A stretch of 21,100 bases of DNA from JAWLFY01 sp964462125 (GTDB taxonomy: Bacteria; Planctomycetota; Planctomycetia; Pirellulales; Pirellulaceae), in contig CAYWXT010000078.1 of the NCBI GenBank assembly GCA_964462125.1, positions 1-21,100 of the forward strand, in the 5' to 3' direction. Of this stretch, positions 13,562-20,896 are shown one piece after another (within the stretch, counting starts at the first letter, position 1; every line of letters starts with the position of its first letter). The position numbers and the translations under genes were made by a program. Under the pieces are notes generated by a model. The model saw nothing but the letters and a program-made list of their open reading frames with translations. It was not told where the DNA came from and ran no database searches.

Positions 13562-14673
13562 ACCTTTTCCAACTTGGTAACTCGACCGCCGCGGACCCAC
13601 TCGGTGACGAAGATATTTCCGTCGGCATCGAAGCAGGCATCATGGGGGTGGATGAAACGGCCGGCGCGCCACCGCTTGGGAGTCGTACGCATCTTAAAGT
13701 TCTCGCCCAGCACCTCCGCGCGCCACGCCTCATCATCTCCCAGCTGCACCACCGGCTCGTTGTTGCCATTGAGGATGGTGATCCGGGCGTGCAGATCGGG
13801 GACAAGCAGCCATTCGCCCTGGGTGTCGATGTCGGCGGGGAACAAGAACCCGCCCTGGGTTCTCAGGTGTTGCCCGTCCATGTCGAACCACTGCAAGCGT
13901 TCGTTCGCCCGGTCGGCAACCACAAGTTTGGGCGTGCCGTCCCGGTCATCGAGCCACTGTCCATGGGGCGTTGAAAACGTCCCGTCTTCAGAACCGGGTC
14001 CTCCCACGGTTCGGACGAACTGGTCCTGAGCGTCATACTCGAAAAGGTAAAAGCTGCCGTAACCATCACCCAGGTAGTAACCGCCGTCGGGCCGGAAGCT
14101 GACATTCGTCGGTCGGAACCGGGGTGGGTTGTCACCGGCCAAACCCGCCTGCTCGAAGATCTCGTCGCGGGAGCGTTGCCAGAGGAGTTCGCCCTGCAGC
14201 GAAAGCTTGGCGAACGACATTTCGGGATTCGCGGCGGCGAGGTACAGGAATTCCTCCCCGTCTTCCTCTCGCAGGTCGATCCCGTGGCCGCTGGCGGTCG
14301 AGATGCCCTGGTTGTTCGTCGCGGCATGAAATTGGGCGAGGCTCCGGACGAAGCGGCCCTCGGGGTCAAACTGATAGACCGAGTCGGGTCGGCCGGTGTG
14401 GGTGATATAGATCATGCCTTGCGAGTCGATCGCCACGCCATGGGACGCGTTGCCATAGTCGTGTCCCGACGGCAGCGCGTCATGACCCCAAAAGTGGTGG
14501 CAGCGATAGGTATGCTCCCCACTTCCGACGATCGGTTCGCGGCTCCCGGACTTGTCCTCGGCCCCGAGGATCAGCGGGCCCGAAGCGGCAAGGGAGGCGG
14601 TCGTCGTTGCGGCCGTCTTCAAGAAAGCTCGCCGTGTTGATGGAGACGACGGGGAGGGAACAGGGCGATTCAT
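13558..14673 (-). CDS. Tat-exported NHL-repeat six-bladed beta-propeller protein
   Basis: Exported propeller of 371 residues. The N terminus has a textbook Tat signal: STRRAFLK (12-19, Arg14-Arg15) followed by a Thr/Ala-rich hydrophobic run and a cleavage-like ILGAED (35-40). The rest shows repeated NHL blades, for example HGVAIDSQGMIYITHTGRPDSVYQFDPEGRFVRSL in pieces at 78-112, and similar blocks near 189-222 (NVSFRPDGGYYLGDG), 236-270 (LVVADRANERLQWFDMDGQ) and 340-370 (IHPHDACFDADGNIFVTE). NHL propellers are usually protein- or ligand-binding. The peptidyl-alpha-hydroxyglycine lyase shares this fold, but I cannot assign that activity. ATG 14673 lies just before the Tat motif. It is transcribed away from the kinase-like gene on the same strand, 167 bases apart, and is convergent with the DUF971 gene. 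A -10-like TACAAT lies at 14750-14745. Confidence 0.88.
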   Translation of the reverse strand: MNRPVPSPSSPSTRRAFLKTAATTTASLAASGPLILGAEDKSGSREPIVGSGEHTYRCHHFWGHDALPSGHDYGNASHGVAIDSQGMIYITHTGRPDSVYQFDPEGRFVRSLAQFHAATNNQGISTASGHGIDLREEDGEEFLYLAAANPEMSFAKLSLQGELLWQRSRDEIFEQAGLAGDNPPRFRPTNVSFRPDGGYYLGDGYGSFYLFEYDAQDQFVRTVGGPGSEDGTFSTPHGQWLDDRDGTPKLVVADRANERLQWFDMDGQHLRTQGGFLFPADIDTQGEWLLVPDLHARITILNGNNEPVVQLGDDEAWRAEVLGENFKMRTTPKRWRAGRFIHPHDACFDADGNIFVTEWVRGGRVTKLEKV

Positions 14674-14744
14674 GGTGGAACTCAACGAGGGAGGGAGGAG
14701 TGTGTCGACGGTCGAACGCGACAGAGAACCATCGCTAGCCGACC

Positions 14745-14750
14745 ATTGTA
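14745..14750 (-). promoter_or_regulatory. Candidate -10 element for the NHL propeller gene
   Basis: On the minus strand TACAAT runs from 14750 to 14745, 71 bases before the ATG at 14673, in the 167-base gap after the kinase-like gene. No good -35 is seen at 16-18 bases, so this is tentative. Confidence 0.3.
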
Positions 14751-14840
14751 CTGACCGGAGATCGACCGAGGGTGCGACCGTCACGAGCGGCAAGACTCCC
14801 GTCCCTGGCAGGTGCTCGTATTGGAAACCGCGATCGGGCG

Positions 14841-15695
14841 CTATGCGGCGCGGGTCCCTGGTCCGATGTGGCACCCCAACGTTTCGATTTCCATCCGCAA
14901 CAATTCGCCGACGACCTGCTCCGCCGCTGGTCGTTGCTCTGCCGCGGGATCGATCATCGCCTCGACCAGCGCTGCGACCGGCTCGAGCATCGTCTCGTCG
15001 ACCGGGTCGAGATAGGTGAGCCACCGCCACAGGACGCGACCGAGGGCGAACACGTCCATGGCGGGCAGCGCTGCCAATCGTCCTTCGATCAATTCGGGAG
15101 CGGCGTACTCGGGGGTTCCGCGGAACACAGGACCAAATGGCGTGTGGACCTGAGCAGCAAAGCTGAAGTCGATCAGCGTCACATGTCCTGTCCCGCCGAC
15201 GATCAGGTTGGCAGGCTTGACGTCGCCGTGAACCCAACCCGCCTCGTGCAGCGCCGCGAGCCCTTGGGCGGTTTGGCGAACCAGCCACAGGGCGACCGGC
15301 AGCGGTTGGCTATCGTGATGGGCCAACATCCGTTCCATCGTTCGTCCCTCCAGTTTCGGCATCACCACAAAGGGGGACGCTGCCGAGACCGAACCGTCGA
15401 GGACAGCGGCGAGGTTGGGATGGGTGGTTGACGTGGCCGCGGCGATGAAACGGCTGACCTGCTGACGCCCCTCCAATGCGGCCTGCGGTCCGACGGCCCG
15501 CTTGATCACATAATCCCACCGTGGGCTTCCCTCCGCGTCGGCTGGCTGGGCGAGGGTCAACTCCGCAGACTCGCTGCGATGGAGCACCTTTCCCAGGCGC
15601 CAGATCCCCAGCACCGCCGGGCGATATTCCGGAGAGGCGGACTGAGTCGACGAAGCGATTCCCACGGCGGCCGTTCCTCTAAGCAGTGTCGTCAA
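14841..15695 (-). CDS. Serine/threonine protein kinase-like protein (atypical, possibly impaired start)
   Basis: Hanks-type kinase domain of 284 residues with no transmembrane or sensor domain, so soluble. Lysine of the VAIK motif is Lys65 (YVIKRA). The catalytic loop is HGDVKPANLIV (156-166, Asp158, Lys160, Asn163), the magnesium motif is DFS (176-178) rather than DFG, and GTPEYAAPE (193-201) and the subdomain IX Asp214 (DVFALGR) are present. The glycine-rich ATP loop is not recognisable (LGKVLHRSESAELTL, 34-48), so ATP binding may be weak. The only in-frame start is TTG 15695 without a ribosome site. An ATG at 15708 begins an identical peptide (MTTLL) but is out of frame because of a 13-base tandem duplication, and runs into a stop after nine codons. 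It may be poorly expressed, phase-variable or decaying. Substrates unknown; no partner phosphatase is nearby. Confidence 0.8.
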   Translation of the reverse strand: MTTLLRGTAAVGIASSTQSASPEYRPAVLGIWRLGKVLHRSESAELTLAQPADAEGSPRWDYVIKRAVGPQAALEGRQQVSRFIAAATSTTHPNLAAVLDGSVSAASPFVVMPKLEGRTMERMLAHHDSQPLPVALWLVRQTAQGLAALHEAGWVHGDVKPANLIVGGTGHVTLIDFSFAAQVHTPFGPVFRGTPEYAAPELIEGRLAALPAMDVFALGRVLWRWLTYLDPVDETMLEPVAALVEAMIDPAAEQRPAAEQVVGELLRMEIETLGCHIGPGTRAA

Positions 15696-15706
15696 GCAGT
15701 GTCGTC
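15681..15706. repeat. 13-base exact tandem duplication over the kinase start codon
   Basis: AAGCAGTGTCGTC is repeated exactly at 15681-15693 and 15694-15706 (plus strand). Removing one copy would put the ATG at 15708 directly in frame with the kinase. The unit length is not a multiple of three, so gain or loss of a copy switches the frame. Confidence 0.9.
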
Positions 15707-15708
15707 AT

Positions 15709-16033
15709 CAGGCAGTGCCTACCGTTGGATCGACGTACCGGCACGACCGGTAGAATCAACACAGCCGCCTCCTCAAACTCAACGCAGATTCCCCGCTGGA
15801 AGAAAAACCCCCATGCCTCCCAGCTCTGCTGTCCACCGAGGGTTGATCGGTGGGGGGTAAAACCGCGGCGGGAGCGGTGCCAAACTTTCTGATGGATCTG
15901 ATTTTGTCGGGTACTCCGGTCGCGTGTGCGGGCAAGATTCCTGTCGCGTTCCGCGTTACGAACGGACGAAGCGATGTGTGCGGTCGATTGCGATCACCGT
16001 CAGGAGCAAGTTCAGGAACGGAGTCTGAGGAAG
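15709..16033 (+). other. 325-base region upstream of the lipoprotein gene: candidate leader
   Basis: No clear gene. It contains a -10-like TAGAAT (15751-15756, plus strand; TTGGAT at 15725-15730 is too far at 20 bases), a 15-codon mini-frame from ATG 15813 to TAA 15858-15860 with GGAAGA nine bases upstream, and the inverted repeat CCACCGA (15833-15839) / TCGGTGG (15847-15853) inside the mini-frame. An in-frame ATG at 15974 with GGA upstream could extend the following lipoprotein by 20 residues. Confidence 0.4.
15833..15853. repeat. Inverted repeat CCACCGA/TCGGTGG upstream of the lipoprotein-export genes
   Basis: Seven-base perfect stem with a 7-base loop (GGGTTGA). It lies in the last third of a 15-codon mini-frame and 180 bases before the lipoprotein start. 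It could be a protein-binding site or an attenuator-like hairpin; no T-run follows. Confidence 0.4.
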
Positions 16034-16783
16034 ATGCATGACGACTTACCGAACCGCGCCGCCGGTGCGTCCGAGGCTCGATTCCGTCTTCCCCGCGGCG
16101 GCGGCCGCGGGTTGCTGGCGCGCGGCGTCTCGCCCTTGTGCTGGCTCGCCGTAGCGGTCCTGGTCAGCATGTCGGCTGGCTGTTCCATCTCCAGAACCGT
16201 CCGGGCCCTTTGCGGGCCTTACGAGGAGTACAAGCGGCGAGGTGCGCTCAAGCTTGGCGCGGAGATGGAGGCTCGCAGGATCTGGACGGAGTGTTACGCC
16301 GAGGATTATCAGGAGCGTCCGGGCGAGCGGGACTTCAAACAGGGGTTCGTCACCGCCTTCGTTGAAACGACATTGGGACGCACGGGCTGTCCGCCTCCAG
16401 TCCCGACCAGCCCGCTGATCAGCGGGAACACCCTGAGCCATTCCTTTCCCGACGCCAATTTCTGGTACGCCGGTTACCAGTTGGGGCATGTCTCGGCACT
16501 GGCCAACGGAATGGATCGCCAGCGTCTGGCGCCGGTGAATCCAGAGTTGTTGGCGCAGGCCCGGCGCCACCACTCAGGTTCCCACTGGGTGGAACCGGAG
16601 GAGGAAATGGAGGCGCTGGAGTCACCGGCGGGAGTGCCCGAGGAGGAGCTCAGGACGCGACCCGAGCCGGTCCCTGAGGACGCCTTGCTTCCTCCCGACC
16701 GGTCGAACGCACCAGAGGGAGCATCGGCACCGCAGGGGGCTGCTCCCAGGGAATCGTTCCCATCGCCACGGCCCATCGAGTAA
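16034..16783 (+). CDS. Hypothetical lipoprotein with acidic, proline-rich tail
   Basis: I recognise no named domain. From ATG 16034 it has 249 residues. A long basic n-region (RGGGRGLLARG) precedes the hydrophobic core LCWLAVAVLVSMSAG and a lipobox-like SAGC with Cys50, so it is probably lipid-anchored in the envelope. The folded part (about 60-180) contains YEEYKRRGALKLGAEMEARR and RDFKQGFVTAFVET, probably helical, then LISGNTLSHSFPDANFWYAGYQLG. The C-terminal ~60 residues are rich in Glu/Pro (EPEEEMEALESPAGVPEEELR...) and probably disordered. GGAG (16020-16023) lies 10 bases before ATG 16034; ATG 15974 is an alternative. The stop is 3 bases before the start of the Wza-like gene, so the two are translated together and probably act in the same envelope complex. 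Confidence 0.78.
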   Translation: MHDDLPNRAAGASEARFRLPRGGGRGLLARGVSPLCWLAVAVLVSMSAGCSISRTVRALCGPYEEYKRRGALKLGAEMEARRIWTECYAEDYQERPGERDFKQGFVTAFVETTLGRTGCPPPVPTSPLISGNTLSHSFPDANFWYAGYQLGHVSALANGMDRQRLAPVNPELLAQARRHHSGSHWVEPEEEMEALESPAGVPEEELRTRPEPVPEDALLPPDRSNAPEGASAPQGAAPRESFPSPRPIE

Positions 16784-16786
16784 CTC

Positions 16787-18175
16787 GTGATTTTTCCCGG
16801 CATGGATGCCATGATGTCCAAGATCAACTCCGGTCACACTGTTCCCAGCGCACCGCAACCGCGGGGCGTTGTCGTTGCTGCCTGTCTAGCGGTTGTGCTG
16901 AGTTTCTCCAGCGGCTGCACGACGCTGTTCAGCCCGATTGCGGGGATCCCAGTGTCGCAACTGCCCCCGGAGTTGCTCGGGGAGCCGAAGAGCGATCACG
17001 TCGCGGTTCCGGCGGTGATGCTCTCGATCCCGCCCGACCGGGACTACCGCCTGGACGAGGGTGACATCCTCGGGCTTTACATCGAAGGGGTGCTTCCGTT
17101 CTCCAGCCCGACGGCGGTCCCTGAGCCGCCGCCGGTGAACTTTCCAGGGGCGGACAGTCCCCTGCCACCGTCGATCGGATTTCCGATTGCGATCCAGGCC
17201 GGCGGGGTTCTCAACCTGCCCATGATCGAGCCCTTCAGCGTCCAGGGAATGACGCTTGAGGAGGCGCGGCAGACGATCGCCACCGAGTATCGCGAGCGGG
17301 ATATCCTGGCCAAGGAGGAGACGACGCCGGTGGTCACATTGATTCGCGAGCGGACCTACAACGTGACCGTGATTCGGTCCAACGGCGGCCCCCCCGGGGC
17401 GACCACCGGGGTCGCTGCCGGGTACGATCTCCAGTTGCCTGCTTACCGCAACGACGTGCTGCACGCGTTGACCCAAACCGGGGGGCTGCCGGGGTTCCAC
17501 GAAAAGAACGAAATCACGATTTTCAAAACGTCGCGAATCCCGGAAGATCGACGCCGGGAGTTGCTGATGCATCTGACAAGCGACCCCGTTGGCTGCCCGC
17601 CGAGTTGGCTGGCCGGTGATTCCGGTGGCGGTGTTGGCTACGTTGAAGCCGGAGAGGGGATGATCGAAGAGCCGTTCGTGGTTCGGGTACCGCTACGCGT
17701 TCCGCCCGGCACGATGCCCCGGATCGACCCGGCCGACATTGAGCTGGCCGAGGGGGATATTGTCTACGTGGAGTCTCGCGAGACGGAGTTCTTCTACACC
17801 GGGGGGATGCTTCCCGGTGCTCAGATCCCGTTGCCGCGGGACTACGACCTTCACGCCCTGGGCGCCCTGGCGCTGGCCGGATCGGGCGTCGCCAGCCAAG
17901 CCGGTGGCGGTGGCGGTGGTGGCGGCCGTGGTGGACTGATCAGCGGGATGGGGGGTGTCAGCCCGACGCAGTTGTACGTGATCCGAAAGCTCCCCTGCGG
18001 CCGGACGTTCAACATCTCGGTCGACCTGCAAGAAGCCATGAACGACTCGACCCAAAACATCTTGGTGCAACCGGGTGACACCCTGGTGTTGAGGTTCAAA
18101 CCTCACGAGGAGATCGCCAACTTCGCGTTGGGAACGTTCTTCACCTTCGGGATTCGCGAGCTTTTCAGGGACTGA
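16787..18175 (+). CDS. Polysaccharide biosynthesis/export lipoprotein, Wza-like
   Basis: Outer-membrane polysaccharide export family protein (relatives: Wza, GumB) of 462 residues. The signal region LAVVLSFSSGC puts the lipobox Cys at 44. The Poly_export domain starts at YRLDEGDILGLYIEG (87-101), the usual 'Y.l.pGD.L.i' entry, and runs to about 195 (TLIRERTYNVTVI). SLBB-like beta-grasp segments follow: LPAYRNDVLHALTQTGGLPG (217-236) and FFYTGGMLPGAQIPLPRDYDLHALGALALAGS (335-366). The C-terminal NILVQPGDTLVLRF (424-437) is again typical. A run of eight glycines (373-380) interrupts the last SLBB region, probably as a flexible loop. GTG 16787 has GAG six bases upstream; ATG 16802, 16811 and 16814 are alternatives. 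It should form or join a secretion channel for exopolysaccharide, but no glycosyltransferases or Wzc-type kinase are in the window. Confidence 0.88.
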   Translation: MIFPGMDAMMSKINSGHTVPSAPQPRGVVVAACLAVVLSFSSGCTTLFSPIAGIPVSQLPPELLGEPKSDHVAVPAVMLSIPPDRDYRLDEGDILGLYIEGVLPFSSPTAVPEPPPVNFPGADSPLPPSIGFPIAIQAGGVLNLPMIEPFSVQGMTLEEARQTIATEYRERDILAKEETTPVVTLIRERTYNVTVIRSNGGPPGATTGVAAGYDLQLPAYRNDVLHALTQTGGLPGFHEKNEITIFKTSRIPEDRRRELLMHLTSDPVGCPPSWLAGDSGGGVGYVEAGEGMIEEPFVVRVPLRVPPGTMPRIDPADIELAEGDIVYVESRETEFFYTGGMLPGAQIPLPRDYDLHALGALALAGSGVASQAGGGGGGGGRGGLISGMGGVSPTQLYVIRKLPCGRTFNISVDLQEAMNDSTQNILVQPGDTLVLRFKPHEEIANFALGTFFTFGIRELFRD

Positions 18176-18181
18176 TAGAAT

Positions 18182-18219
18182 TGGGGGCAGTCCCCACAGC
18201 CGGGCACCCCGAGTGCCGG
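18182..18219 (+). terminator. Two consecutive hairpins after the Wza-like gene
   Basis: TGGGG (18182-18186)/CCCCA (18192-18196), then a bulged stem from CCGG-GCAC (18200-18207) to GTGC-CGG (18213-18219). They begin 7 bases after the stop codon and precede the candidate promoter of the ATPase pair. No T-run, so termination is plausible but unproven. Confidence 0.4.
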
Positions 18220-18224
18220 ACACG

Positions 18225-18252
18225 TTGAGTCCTCGGCCGCTTCGCCTACACT
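18225..18252 (+). promoter_or_regulatory. Candidate sigma-70-type promoter for the PilT/PilB-like pair
   Basis: TTGAGT (18225-18230) and TACACT (18247-18252) with 16-base spacing, about 90 bases before ATG 18344. A second CCTACACT follows at 18260-18267, making a short direct repeat. Together with the hairpins just upstream, this suggests that the two ATPase genes form their own transcription unit. Confidence 0.4.
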
Positions 18253-18343
18253 CTGGGGACCTACACTGTCGGGAATCGGGTGATTGGCCAGCGGGGCGGT
18301 CTCGATTCTGGTCCTCCTTCCACAAATCGCGCGTCGTCACCGC

Positions 18344-19555
18344 ATGGCTCACAATCACAACCAAACTCCTGCTGCCCCGGCGTTCCCCTCCCCTCCGCAA
18401 AGTCGCGCCGATGCGATCGCCGCCCGGCTGCGGGAAAGTCTGCTCCACGAACACAAGGAGTTGGAGGTCGACAAGATCTTTCGAGCCTTGGTCAAGCTCG
18501 AAGGGTCTGACTTGCACTTGAAGGTGGGGCAGCCGCCGATGGTTCGGGTCGGGGGCGAGCTGAAGGCGCTGAACCGACCGGCGATTGAAGCCGAAGAGAT
18601 GGTGCGGCTGCTGCTGCCGATGATGGACGAGCGGAACTTGGAAATTTTTGAAGCCGAGGGGGGGGCCGACTTTGCCCACCTCATCGACGTCGATGGGGTT
18701 CGTTGGCGATTCCGCGTCAACATGCTGAAGTCACTCGGCAACATCGGCTTGGTCGCTCGCCGGATCAGCAACTTCATTCCCGACTTCCGCGGGTTGTTCC
18801 TCCCGCAATCGATTGAACAGCTTTGTCATTTCGACCAGGGGATGATTCTGCTCGCTGGGGTTACCGGTTCAGGCAAGAGCACGACGATCGGTTCGATGCT
18901 CAACTATGTCAACAGTATCTACCGCAAGCACATATTGACGCTCGAAGACCCCATCGAGTTCATCTTCACCGAGGACAAGGCGCTGATCAATCAGCGGGAG
19001 GTCGGCCAGGACGTCAAGGACTTCGGGATCGGCATGAAGCATGCCGTGCGGGAAGACCCCGACATCATCCTGGTCGGGGAGCTTCGGGACGAGGAAACGT
19101 TCATGACGGCGATTCACGCCGCGGAGACCGGGCACCTGGTCTTCGGGACGATCCACGCGGCGAGTGCCGCGACGACGATCGGCCGGATCCTCGACCTGTT
19201 TCCCGAAGAGATGCACAACGCGATCCGTTCGGCGATCGCGTTCAACATGAAAGGGATCATCGCTCAGAAGCTGCTGCGGAGTATCCGTCCTGATGTTTCC
19301 CGGGTCCCGACGTGTGAAATCATGACGTTTACCCCGATGATCAAGAAATTGGTCCTCGAAGGGCATGACAACAAACTCCCCGACGCGATCCGGATCGGTG
19401 CCGAGGACGGGATGCAGGACTTCACGATGAGTCTGAAGGGCTTGATCGATGACGAACTGATCGACCGGCCCACCGCATTCGCGGTTGCCCCCAACAAGGA
19501 TTCGTTGAAGATGGCGCTGAAGGGAATCGACGTGAAGGCACCGGGAATTATCTGA
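18344..19555 (+). CDS. PilT-like type IV pilus/secretion ATPase
   Basis: Secretion-superfamily hexameric ATPase (PilT/VirB11/GspE group) of 403 residues. The N-terminal 40 residues are polar and low-complexity (MAHNHNQTPAAPAFPSPP). The N-terminal domain starts at LVKLEGSDLHLKVGQPPMVRVGGEL (49-73), the PilT signature 'SDlHl..G.pP..R..G'. Catalytic motifs are intact: Walker A GVTGSGKST (172-180), Asp box TLEDPIEF (199-206), Walker B IILVGELRD (241-249) with the catalytic Glu, and His box HLVFGTIHAASA (264-275). The protein should be an active motor. The C-terminal 'AIRNLIRE' motif of pilus-retraction PilT proteins is not clear; the region reads PMIKKLVLEGHDNKLPDAIR. ATG 18344 is the chosen start but has no ribosome site. 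Only one base separates its stop from the start of the next ATPase gene. Confidence 0.92.
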   Translation: MAHNHNQTPAAPAFPSPPQSRADAIAARLRESLLHEHKELEVDKIFRALVKLEGSDLHLKVGQPPMVRVGGELKALNRPAIEAEEMVRLLLPMMDERNLEIFEAEGGADFAHLIDVDGVRWRFRVNMLKSLGNIGLVARRISNFIPDFRGLFLPQSIEQLCHFDQGMILLAGVTGSGKSTTIGSMLNYVNSIYRKHILTLEDPIEFIFTEDKALINQREVGQDVKDFGIGMKHAVREDPDIILVGELRDEETFMTAIHAAETGHLVFGTIHAASAATTIGRILDLFPEEMHNAIRSAIAFNMKGIIAQKLLRSIRPDVSRVPTCEIMTFTPMIKKLVLEGHDNKLPDAIRIGAEDGMQDFTMSLKGLIDDELIDRPTAFAVAPNKDSLKMALKGIDVKAPGII

Positions 19556-19556
19556 C

Positions 19557-20894
19557 ATGGCAAAACAGACCGAAGAACTGCAGCTCTGGCAAACCGTCGC
19601 GCCGGTCGAATTCACACCGAAGCTTGCCGACCGCAATGAGATGCAGGCGTTGTTGATTTCTGTCCGCCAGAACCCCGGCTTTGCCGTGGCGGGGGGGCAA
19701 CTCGCCCACGCGATCAAGTCGCGGGCGACCCACGTGTTGATGGACTTCTCCGCCGCCGCCTGTGCGATCCGCTACCAGGTCGACGGCAACTGGGAGCAAC
19801 TTCCGCCGCTGGAACGAGAGACCGGCGACGCGATGTTGTACGCCCTCAAGCAACTCTGCCAATTGAATCCGGCCGACCGGCGGAGCCCCCAATCGGGATC
19901 TCTGGGACTGAAGGTGGCCAAAGACAAATACGAGCTTCAGGTCCAGTCCCAAGGGGTGAAATCGGGCGAGCGGGTGCTGGCGAAAATCATCCCGGAAAAA
20001 TCGCCCTTCACCCATCTCGCCGATCTGGGGATGCGGGACAAGATGATCGCGACCTTCAAAGAACAACTCAACTCCGAAGGGAACATCGTGATCATCAGCG
20101 CCCCCAAGGGCCAGGGTCTGACCACGACGTGGGAGATCAGTATGAACGCTGCCGATCGCTTTGTCCGCGACTTCCAGTCGATCGAGCCCCAGGAATCGCC
20201 GGAGCCGGACATCATCAATATCAACCCCAACTTTTTCGGTGGGGATACCGGCCGTACCGAGCCGGAATTGCTCCGCAAAATCGTGATGAAGGAACCCGAC
20301 GCCTTGCTGTTTCCCAATCTACCGGCTGAGGAAACGATGAAGCTCGCGGTGAACCAGGTGGCGACGGCGGATAAGCAGATCATGACCCGGCTGGTTGCCG
20401 ATGGAGCGATCGAAGCGGCCGTGCAGGTGATCGCCCAATACAAGGAAGCGGCCTCCAAGATCACGTCGCATCTCGGCGGAGTCTTGAACCAGCGATTGGT
20501 GCGACGGTTGTGCGACAACTGCAAAGAAGGCTTTGAGCCGTCGCCGAAGTTATTGCAGCAACTCGGAATTCCACCGGGACGTGTTCCCATGCTGTACAAC
20601 CCTTTCATTCCCCCGCCGCCGGAGCAGCAGGTTGATGAGAACGGGCGTCCCGCCCCGATCACCCCCTGCAAGGTCTGCGAGGGACGCGGCTACTTCGGGC
20701 GGATCGCGGTCTTTGAGCTGCTCTGTCCCGGCGCAAAGCTGAAGGAGGCTTTGACCAAGACCCGAGACGTCTCCAAACTCGCCGCCGTCGCGAAGTCGGA
20801 AGGATTCCGGAACATCAAGGCGGAAGGGGTGCTCACCGTGGCCCGGGGGCTGACCAGCCTGGATGAGCTCAAGAAGCTGTTTGCCGCGCGGTAG
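19557..20894 (+). CDS. GspE/PilB-like pseudo-ATPase with degenerate nucleotide-binding motifs
   Basis: Protein of 445 residues with the layout of PilB/GspE assembly ATPases but without their catalytic motifs. The N-terminal part HAIKSRATHVLMDFSAAACAIRYQVDGNW (51-79) matches the 'A..g.SDiH.ep.....vRyRvDG' domain. The phosphate loop reads SAPKGQGLTT (181-190): Leu stands where Lys is needed. The Walker B region PDALLFPNLPAEE (247-259) has lost the 'GEiRD' block, and the His box is replaced by KQIMTRLVADGA (273-284). By contrast, the C-terminal part is well kept: NQRLVRRLCDNCKEGF (311-326) and CKVCEGRGYFGRIAVFELL (371-389) give the four zinc cysteines (319, 322, 371, 374), and GLTSLDELKKLF is the usual end. 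It starts one base after the pilT-like stop. A partner or regulator of the intact ATPase is the best guess. Confidence 0.85.
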   Translation: MAKQTEELQLWQTVAPVEFTPKLADRNEMQALLISVRQNPGFAVAGGQLAHAIKSRATHVLMDFSAAACAIRYQVDGNWEQLPPLERETGDAMLYALKQLCQLNPADRRSPQSGSLGLKVAKDKYELQVQSQGVKSGERVLAKIIPEKSPFTHLADLGMRDKMIATFKEQLNSEGNIVIISAPKGQGLTTTWEISMNAADRFVRDFQSIEPQESPEPDIININPNFFGGDTGRTEPELLRKIVMKEPDALLFPNLPAEETMKLAVNQVATADKQIMTRLVADGAIEAAVQVIAQYKEAASKITSHLGGVLNQRLVRRLCDNCKEGFEPSPKLLQQLGIPPGRVPMLYNPFIPPPPEQQVDENGRPAPITPCKVCEGRGYFGRIAVFELLCPGAKLKEALTKTRDVSKLAAVAKSEGFRNIKAEGVLTVARGLTSLDELKKLFAAR

Positions 20895-20896
20895 GT

